This document shows, piece after piece, positions 23,549 through 29,003 of a DNA stretch of 29,003 nucleotides. The stretch is from Desulfonatronospira sp. Its GTDB lineage: Bacteria; Desulfobacterota; Desulfovibrionia; Desulfovibrionales; Desulfonatronovibrionaceae. The translations under genes and the position numbers were made by a program. The notes beneath the pieces are model-generated. The model did no database searches. It saw only the letters and a list, made by a program, of their open reading frames with translations, and was not told the DNA's origin. The stretch is from NCBI GenBank assembly GCA_007127015.1, contig SLAE01000194.1, positions 1 to 29,003 on the forward strand. The letters are read 5' to 3'. Within the stretch, counting starts at the first letter, position 1. Every line of letters begins with the position of its first letter.

Positions 23549-24262
23549 ATGAAAGAAAGACAGATAAATATTTTCCTGTCCGTATTCTTCATCCTTCTTC
23601 TGGGAGGATTTGTAGTGCATGACAGCAGGGCCTTTCCCGGCAGCTTGCCCGGACATTTTCTGGGCATTGCCGGAGCCGCTTTCATGCTCATGGCTCTTTT
23701 CTATTCCTTTCGGAAAAGAATTTTAAAGAAAAGAGGCAAGCAGAACCCCATCAACAGACATATCACTTACGGTCTGCTCGGATCTTCGCTGGTAGTCATC
23801 CATTCAGGACACGCTGTTTCCAGCCTTATCGGCATGTTCATCTTTCTGTCCGTATTACTGGTCGTCCTAAGCGGAATAGCAGGCTATTATCTGTACAAAA
23901 GAGTAACCAGAACTCTGAAGGACCATAAAAAGGATAGTGAGCTTTTAAAAGCGCATCTTAAAAAGCGAAGGCATGAGCTGCTGAGCGCCTGCAGGATCAG
24001 CGAACCGGATGATTTGAAGGATGTCAGCCCGCCACTGTGGAGGCTCAGGTTCCGTTCAGACATGATGGACGAGTGCGCTCGCTGGACGGATGAGGTCAGA
24101 GTCCTGGCGGATAAGGAGTATATCATCAGGTTTTTTGACAGGTTAAAAAGTATTTTCACCAAGTGGATCAGGGTGCATTACACCATGGCTTTTCTGCTTT
24201 TCGCTTTACTGGTTGTTCATGTTCTGACCACACTATACTATGGATTGCGCTGGCTGCCATGA
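23549..24262 (+). CDS. Membrane protein, predicted di-haem cytochrome b
   Basis: A 237-residue integral membrane protein with hydrophobic helices at about 7-24, 33-53, 71-89, 93-117 and 208-229, and a charged cytoplasmic-type insertion of about 85 residues (118-205). Two helices each carry histidines 14 residues apart: H71 and H85, and H210 and H224. This H-X13-H spacing in a pair of helices is the signature of two stacked b haems in cytochrome bc1 and ferric-reductase-like proteins. The last helix (HYTMAFLLFALLVVHVLTTL) resembles such haem helices. I cannot assign a named family. It starts 8 bases after the ferredoxin stop and overlaps the heptaheme gene by four bases. Confidence 0.72.
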   Translation: MKERQINIFLSVFFILLLGGFVVHDSRAFPGSLPGHFLGIAGAAFMLMALFYSFRKRILKKRGKQNPINRHITYGLLGSSLVVIHSGHAVSSLIGMFIFLSVLLVVLSGIAGYYLYKRVTRTLKDHKKDSELLKAHLKKRRHELLSACRISEPDDLKDVSPPLWRLRFRSDMMDECARWTDEVRVLADKEYIIRFFDRLKSIFTKWIRVHYTMAFLLFALLVVHVLTTLYYGLRWLP

Positions 24263-24882
24263 AGACAATCATTTTAAACGCTGTAATCTTCACAATAATT
24301 ATTGTTTTTTCATTATGGCTTTATTCTAATGACCAGGCTGCCAAACCCGGCAGATTAAGCAGTGCTCACGAGTTCATCCATGATTGCGAAACGTGTCACA
24401 CCCCCTGGCAGGGCGTCAGTGATCAGATGTGCATGTTCTGTCATTTTTTTGATGATGTAATGGAGTTGAAGCCGGAGATCAGATACCACGTGGAGGAGAA
24501 ACACTGCCTGCAATGCCACACTGAGCACCTGGGCAGGGGCGGGGACATAGCCAGTGTTGATCATACCCTTTTTCACCCGGATCTTTTATGTTCTGATTGT
24601 CATTTTGATCCCCATCAAGGCAACTTTGGGGATGACTGCAGGAACTGTCATGGAATAACCACCTGGGAGGTTGAAGGATTCAGTCATCCTCCGGCGGAAG
24701 ACAGAAATTGTCACCATTGTCATAAGCCTCCCGCATCTCATCATGATCCGGTGATGTGGGAACAGATCCTCAAAGGGCATCAGATTGTCATCGATCCGGA
24801 AGAACCTCCGGCGGTTGAAGATTGCTGGCAATGCCACACAACCCATCGCTGGGGACATCTTATGATGGAGCATGATCTGTGA
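24259..24882 (+). CDS. Membrane-anchored heptaheme cytochrome c
   Basis: A 207-residue multihaem cytochrome. An N-terminal uncleaved-looking helix (about 3-22) would hold it in the inner membrane with the haem domain in the periplasm. Seven CXXCH sites are seen, at about 43 (CETCH), 58 (CMFCH), 83 (CLQCH), 111 (CSDCH), 127 (CRNCH), 151 (CHHCH) and 189 (CWQCH), with many further histidines as distal ligands. The short CETCH-CMFCH and CSDCH-CRNCH gaps suggest paired haems. The ATGA overlap with the cytochrome b-like gene implies one complex, with electrons passing from b haems to these c haems. Confidence 0.93.
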   Translation: MKTIILNAVIFTIIIVFSLWLYSNDQAAKPGRLSSAHEFIHDCETCHTPWQGVSDQMCMFCHFFDDVMELKPEIRYHVEEKHCLQCHTEHLGRGGDIASVDHTLFHPDLLCSDCHFDPHQGNFGDDCRNCHGITTWEVEGFSHPPAEDRNCHHCHKPPASHHDPVMWEQILKGHQIVIDPEEPPAVEDCWQCHTTHRWGHLMMEHDL

Positions 24883-24890
24883 TTTTGAAG

Positions 24891-24925
24891 AAAAAAGCGC
24901 CCGCAAAGATTGTCTTTGCAGGCGC
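24891..24925 (-). terminator. Intrinsic terminator between the converging cytochrome genes
   Basis: GCGCC-c-GCAAAGA (24897-24909) pairs with TCTTTGC-a-GGCGC (24913-24925) around 3 bases, with one mismatch. Six A before it on the plus strand give TTTTTT after it on the minus strand, so it ends minus-strand transcription from 25016. The stem may also stop the heptaheme transcript. Confidence 0.75.
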
Positions 24926-25015
24926 ATAAGCAGGGAGGCGGACAAGGAAATTTTAGAATATTTGAAAAAGCTTGAAATTTTTTAAAAAAATCAACAAGGA
25001 TTTTCCCGCAGTGAA

Positions 25016-25471
25016 CTATCTCATATGACATCCAATGCAGGTGGTGGGGGCATCCATGGCCTGCGCGAATTCATCGTGCACGTGACAGCCTAGCCAGCAC
25101 ATGTGATGATATGCTTCTTCAAAATAGTAGATGTCGTGCATATCGCGTGTGGTACGAGTGCCCGCGATTAAGTTCTGCGGATCAGGATCGGCGGTGGCCA
25201 CATCATGACATCCGAACTCCATGCATCCGATGTAATCGCCGGTATGGTGACATTCCATACAGTCATAATCTATGTGGGAGTCATGGGAAAAAGGCACTGG
25301 GTTCAGCAATTTCGGTCCATATTCCTCTTCGTATTCCACCGGGGGATACATCATTATAAGATCAGGATATTCGCCTTCATGCTGATAGGTCAAGCCTGCA
25401 TAGAGGCTTGGAATGACCAGAAATCCCATTAACATGGCACATAATACGCCAATTACCACAGACCTTTTCAT
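25016..25471 (-). CDS. Secreted tetraheme cytochrome c, class III-like, with a CX3CH haem site
   Basis: A 151-residue periplasmic cytochrome with a signal peptide (1-25, cleavage after LYA). It has four haem sites: CMECH (71-75), C-X4-CH (83-89, CMEFGCH), C-X3-CH (125-130, CWLGCH) and CIGCH (145-149). Class III cytochromes c3 normally use CX2CH and CX4CH; the CX3CH here is exceptional, and I confirmed it from the codons. H63 and H66 (FSHDSH) before the first haem fit the c3 pattern of distal ligands. AAGGAGG lies 9 bases before the ATG. It converges on the heptaheme operon and is a natural periplasmic partner for it. Confidence 0.92.
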   Translation of the reverse strand: MKRSVVIGVLCAMLMGFLVIPSLYAGLTYQHEGEYPDLIMMYPPVEYEEEYGPKLLNPVPFSHDSHIDYDCMECHHTGDYIGCMEFGCHDVATADPDPQNLIAGTRTTRDMHDIYYFEEAYHHMCWLGCHVHDEFAQAMDAPTTCIGCHMR

Positions 25472-25499
25472 TACTTTTTACCTCCTTATCAAAATTAAT

Positions 25500-25529
25500 A
25501 TTATTGTCTCCACGCCTGGAAGCTTTCAA
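25500..25529 (-). promoter_or_regulatory. sigma70 promoter of the tetraheme cytochrome gene
   Basis: On the minus strand: TTGAAA (25529-25524), an 18-base spacer and AATAAT (25505-25500), each 5 of 6 to consensus. The predicted start is about 20 bases before the ATG, leaving just room for the AAGGAGG ribosome site. Confidence 0.5.
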
Positions 25530-25631
25530 CAACTCCGATTATGTGCTGAATGCTTGAAAATAATGACGGCATTACTGGAAAACGTTCCATAATCAGCCGG
25601 TTGATATTGATGAGGCTCAAGTCGGTCCTTG

Positions 25632-25657
25632 TAAAAAAAGCCGGGGCACAGCTCCGG
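25632..25657 (-). terminator. Intrinsic terminator of the LeuB-family gene
   Basis: CCGGGGC (25641-25647) and GCTCCGG (25651-25657) form a 7-bp stem with one mismatch and a 3-base loop. On the minus strand it is followed by C and seven T (25639-25633). It lies about 100 bases after the stop at 25755. Confidence 0.7.
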
Positions 25658-25754
25658 TATGGACAGATCCGATTTTCAGACTGACAGCATGGTTTGAATA
25701 CGCCTCTCATAAGCCATGAGCAATCTACATGTCAAACAACTCTTTTGATCAATA

Positions 25755-26804
25755 TCATATTTCAGCAGCTATTCTGTCTCCCACCTGGCTGGTGGTCATG
25801 CCCATCCGTCCGGCTGACTGACTGGACATGACAGGCAGAATTTTCATCACCGCGTCTTCCACCGCCTGGGCGGCCGTGTCTTCACCGAGTTCCGCAAGCA
25901 TCATCTGACCGGCCAGAATGCCGGCCACGGGATTGGCTTTTCCAAGACCTGTGTACTTGGGGGCGGAACCTCCGATAGGCTCGAACATGGACACGCCCTG
26001 CGGGTTTATATTCCCTCCCGCGGCAATGCCCAGCCCGCCCTGGGTGATGGCTCCAAGGTCGGTGATGATATCACCGAACATGTTGTCGGTAACGATGACG
26101 TCGAACCATTCCGGGCTTTTGACCATCCACATGCAGGTGGCATCCACATGGGTATAGTCGGTTTCAACCTCGGGATAATCCGCGGCCATTTTCCTGAAAA
26201 CTCTTTCCCAAAGGCCGAAAGCATAAGTTAATACATTTGTTTTGCCGCAAAGGGTTAGTTTTTTTCTTTTTCTGCGGGAAGCAAGCTCAAAAGCGTAACG
26301 CAGACAGCGTTCAACGCCCAGATACGTGTTCACTGATTCCTGAATGGCCACCTCATTTTCGGTCCCTTCTCTTAAAAGTCCTCCTCCACCGGTATAAAGC
26401 CCTTCGGTGTTTTCTCTGACCACAATGTAGTCAATATGCTCAGGACCCTTGTCCTTAAGCGGGCACTCCACCCCTGGATAAAGCTTTATCGGTCGCAGAT
26501 TGATGTATTGATCAAGAACAAAACGGGTTTTAAGGAGAATGCCCTTTTCCAGTATGCCCGGCTTGACCTGGGGATGGCCGATTGCTCCAAGATAAATGGC
26601 CTGAAAGCCTTTAAGCTCTTCAAGCACTGAATCAGGCATTACCTCTCCGGTCTTCAGATACCTTTCTCCACCAAGATCATAACTGTGCCAGTCCAGCCTG
26701 AAATCGTACTTTTTACCTGCCGTATCAAGGACTTTTTTTCCTTCTTTGACAACTTCCGGTCCGATGCCGTCCCCGGGTATCAGAGCTATTTTGTAACTTT
26801 TCAT
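25755..26804 (-). CDS. leuB: 3-isopropylmalate dehydrogenase family enzyme (LeuB-like)
   Basis: A 349-residue NAD-dependent beta-decarboxylating dehydrogenase. It opens with IALIPGDGIGPEVV and shows the substrate-binding arginines in KTRFVLDQYINLRPIKL, VRENTEGLYTG (with the conserved Arg, Glu and Tyr), GKTNVLTYAFGLW with the catalytic Lys, and TDNMFGDIITD with the metal-binding aspartates. FEPIGGSAPKYTG is the nucleotide loop. LeuB oxidises 3-isopropylmalate in leucine synthesis. Isocitrate, homoisocitrate and tartrate dehydrogenases share most of these motifs and no leuC or leuD lies next to it, so the substrate is probable, not certain. AAGGAG lies 5 bases before the ATG. Confidence 0.82.
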   Translation of the reverse strand: MKSYKIALIPGDGIGPEVVKEGKKVLDTAGKKYDFRLDWHSYDLGGERYLKTGEVMPDSVLEELKGFQAIYLGAIGHPQVKPGILEKGILLKTRFVLDQYINLRPIKLYPGVECPLKDKGPEHIDYIVVRENTEGLYTGGGGLLREGTENEVAIQESVNTYLGVERCLRYAFELASRRKRKKLTLCGKTNVLTYAFGLWERVFRKMAADYPEVETDYTHVDATCMWMVKSPEWFDVIVTDNMFGDIITDLGAITQGGLGIAAGGNINPQGVSMFEPIGGSAPKYTGLGKANPVAGILAGQMMLAELGEDTAAQAVEDAVMKILPVMSSQSAGRMGMTTSQVGDRIAAEI

Positions 26805-26921
26805 TTATTCTCCTTAAGCGTGTATTTAATGAAGTGCATTGCTGTATAAAATGATCTTCCTTTTCAAGTTTGTTTCTTAAAGTCAAGTTTTGGATTCAGC
26901 ATGTCTTTGCGTGCACAGATT

Positions 26922-29003
26922 TTATCCGGATTTTTTAACAGACTCATCTTTCGGCCTGGCAACAGCATCTTCCTGGCTGGCAGCGACATCGTCCTGCCTT
27001 GATTTTTCTTTTTCTTTCAGTTCCTGTTCATCCTCCTCTGCCTGCTCTTTTTCTCTGATTACTTCTCTTGAAGCCTCAGACTCGGACGCGTATTTTATTT
27101 CCGGTTCCGGGTGTTCCTCAGGAAGCTTTTCAGCTCCGGCTGAAGGAAGAGCCTGGGGAACTCTAGTCACGCGCATGGGTGGAGACGCGCCTTCTTTGTC
27201 TGTACCAAACCAGATGGTGCGGTGAGGGAAGGGGATTTCTATACCGCGTTCGTCAAATACGCGCTTCATACGTTCAAGAAAGGCCCTGCGGACGGCGAAC
27301 TGACGCATGGGCTGAGTTTTCATCCGCACTCTGATCTCTATGGCAGAATCTCCTAGATTGTTCAGTCCGAATACTTCAAGATCGCCCACGATGTCCGGTC
27401 CCCAGGTTTCATCCTGACGCAGCTCCACGGCAACATCCTGGAGAGCCTGGACCACTTCGTTGTAATCTTCCCGGTAGGCCACTCCGGCGTCTATAAGTGC
27501 ATAGCCGTAGTCCCGGTTATAATTGAGTACAGTGGTCACATCCCCGAAGGGTATCACATGTACCGTGCCGGTCAGGTCGCGCAGTGTGACTGTGCGTACC
27601 GTCAAATGTTCAACCGTTCCTGAATGGCCCCCGGCTTCCACCCAGTCACCCACTGCTATGGAATCTTCAATAAGAATGAATGCTCCGGTGATAACATCCC
27701 GGACCAGAGTCTGAGCACCGAAACCTATAGCCAGTCCTATCACACCGGCACCGGCCAGCAGGGGAGCAATATTTACCCCCAGGTGGGACAAAACGCTCAT
27801 GCCGGCAACAAGGATAAGTGTGATAAGCGCAATGTTGCGCAAAAGAGGCAGAAGGGTCAGTTTTCTTGTGCTTCTTTTTTTCTCATCGGGTTCTTCGCGT
27901 TCTTTGGCCAGAGATACTTCAATCCTGGCACTGATTAATTCCCAGATGAGAAAAGCGACTGCCACAATGAATACAAGCAAAAAAACTTCAAAAATTATCG
28001 CTGTGCCCTGTGGAGTGAACAGCCAGCTTAGAGTTCCCAGGCCCCAGGCCTGCATGATGGAAAAGGCGGCAACCACGTAGATGACCCATTTGATGGTCAG
28101 GCTTAGAAGCGGCAGGTAGCGGTTGGCCCTGGCTTCAAGCTCTGGATGTTTCTGCTTGAGTTCTTCGCTGATTTTAAAAAGACGCCAGACGCCGCGCATG
28201 CTTAACCGGACCAGGAAGGCGGCCAGAGCGATGATTAATATTGTCAGGATTACCGCCCTGGCCAGGAAATGAAAACCACCTTCGATTTTCAGGGCCCAGG
28301 TGGCGTACATGCCGGCTATTAACATTATAGCCAGTATATGCCAGTATTCAGCCAGACGCCCCCTGATGGAATTGAAAATCTGAATTCTGTCGCAGAATGC
28401 TTCTTCCTTTGTTTCAGGAATCTCTTTCTCATCAGGTTTTCCGGGAGTGATCCGCAGCCAGCAGGTTACCTCCGTGCGGTTCTGAAGCACAAGCACCACA
28501 ACCATAATCGCGATGATCAGACCCAGGAATTTAAGCAGAAAGATGTACAGACTATCAGGAAGACCCAGAAGCAGGGAGGCTTCAAGTATGAAATACCCGT
28601 AAATTCCAAGGCCGGCTATCCTGCGGACCCAGATATAAAGGTACTGCACTGAGCCGTTGTCCAGGGGCAGAATCCTCAGGGAAGGCACTCCGGGAACAAG
28701 TACAAGCCTGGCCAGGGCCAGAATAATTCTGACCAGAATGTTGGCGTTGACCAGAGTCAGGGCAACCAGCTGCGTTCCGGTTCTGGGATCAAGAAAAGGA
28801 AGAAGCCCATAAGCCGCTGCCGCGAAGGCCGCGATCGGGATAAGCTCCAGTAAGGTCCGGGCAATAAGAAAAAGTGATCGCAGAGCTATGTTATAGGCCA
28901 CCTGATCTTCAATTGTTTTCCGGGACCCGGCCAGCAGGCGGCGGACAATCCTTTCGGCAAGAAAGCCGGCCAGAAGAACAAGGATCACTTTGCCGGCCAT
29001 TTC
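26922..29003 (-). CDS. MscS-family mechanosensitive channel, large form (5' end beyond window)
   Basis: The frame runs through the right edge (one further codon, Glu, precedes the first visible Met), so the N-terminus is missing. At least 693 residues remain. About eight or more hydrophobic segments come before the MscS core. The core has the pore helix region LLAGAGVIGLAIGFGAQTLV (about 410-430), VRDVITGAFILIEDSIAVGDWV, the Gly-rich beta domain (GTVEHLTVRTVTLRDL, GTVHVIPFGDV) and the C-terminal alpha-beta domain ending PFPHRTIWFG. A final highly charged tail of about 90 residues (many Glu and Lys) is unusual in length. Such channels open under membrane tension to release solutes in hypo-osmotic shock. 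Confidence 0.9.
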   Translation of the reverse strand, partial: EMAGKVILVLLAGFLAERIVRRLLAGSRKTIEDQVAYNIALRSLFLIARTLLELIPIAAFAAAAYGLLPFLDPRTGTQLVALTLVNANILVRIILALARLVLVPGVPSLRILPLDNGSVQYLYIWVRRIAGLGIYGYFILEASLLLGLPDSLYIFLLKFLGLIIAIMVVVLVLQNRTEVTCWLRITPGKPDEKEIPETKEEAFCDRIQIFNSIRGRLAEYWHILAIMLIAGMYATWALKIEGGFHFLARAVILTILIIALAAFLVRLSMRGVWRLFKISEELKQKHPELEARANRYLPLLSLTIKWVIYVVAAFSIMQAWGLGTLSWLFTPQGTAIIFEVFLLVFIVAVAFLIWELISARIEVSLAKEREEPDEKKRSTRKLTLLPLLRNIALITLILVAGMSVLSHLGVNIAPLLAGAGVIGLAIGFGAQTLVRDVITGAFILIEDSIAVGDWVEAGGHSGTVEHLTVRTVTLRDLTGTVHVIPFGDVTTVLNYNRDYGYALIDAGVAYREDYNEVVQALQDVAVELRQDETWGPDIVGDLEVFGLNNLGDSAIEIRVRMKTQPMRQFAVRRAFLERMKRVFDERGIEIPFPHRTIWFGTDKEGASPPMRVTRVPQALPSAGAEKLPEEHPEPEIKYASESEASREVIREKEQAEEDEQELKEKEKSRQDDVAASQEDAVARPKDESVKKSG

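Noticed and set aside
25501..25710. 69-codon minus-strand frame before the tetraheme gene
   Set aside because: It overlaps both the LeuB terminator and the tetraheme promoter and has no ribosome site or domain.

Overview
The window is about 29 kb of a moderate-GC bacterial chromosome. It most likely comes from a sulfate- or sulfur-metabolising Desulfobacterota, of Desulfovibrionales type. The clues are a DsrC-family protein, a class III-like tetraheme cytochrome c, a heptaheme cytochrome c, a tripartite TRAP transporter, a DksA/RpoH pair and a stand-alone glutamate synthase large subunit. The taxon is an inference; there is no rRNA or tRNA to confirm it. No phage, CRISPR array, intact insertion sequence or RNA gene was seen.

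Layout. 1-2570 (minus): zinc uptake operon znuA-znuC-znuB (znuB runs off the left edge), with a good sigma70 promoter overlapped by a Fur/Zur-like dyad. 2571-3500: a repeat-rich stretch around a plus-strand Fur-family regulator, probably the cognate Zur. 3501-6500 (minus): TRAP transporter dctP-dctQ-dctM, with a strong intrinsic terminator between dctP and dctQ. 6758-7975 (minus): a full-length, eukaryote-like 6-phosphofructo-2-kinase/fructose-2,6-bisphosphatase whose promoter predicts a leaderless mRNA. 8220-10016 (plus): cardiolipin synthase and a DUF1805 protein. 10036-14625 (minus): glutamate synthase large subunit without gltD beside it. 15019-16377 (plus): an NSS-type sodium symporter closed by a 15-bp stem terminator. 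16468-18216 (minus): an FKBP/SlyD-like domain fused to a methyltransferase, and a SRPBCC protein. 18517-19886 (plus): a DksA/TraR zinc-finger protein overlapping an RpoH-like sigma factor, behind a textbook sigma54 -24/-12 element with an upstream palindrome. 20369-21424 (plus): a DUF318/SO_0444-type permease with a cysteine-rich loop.

21728-25471 is the most unusual part. It holds a small unknown protein, a DsrC paralogue that has lost both C-terminal redox cysteines, an AT-rich gap with a 12-bp inverted repeat, and then a tight four-gene operon: a two-helix membrane protein, a [2Fe-2S] ferredoxin, a membrane protein with two H-X13-H helix signatures (predicted di-haem cytochrome b), and a membrane-anchored heptaheme cytochrome c. 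A convergent gene encodes a secreted tetraheme cytochrome with a rare CX3CH haem site. Together these look like a complete electron path from cytoplasmic ferredoxin through membrane b haems to periplasmic multihaem cytochromes. It is not one of the named sulfate-reducer complexes I know (Qrc, Tmc, Hmc, Nhc, Ohc, Dsr).

25755-26804 (minus) is a LeuB-family dehydrogenase, and 26922 to the right edge (minus) is a large MscS-family channel missing its N-terminus.
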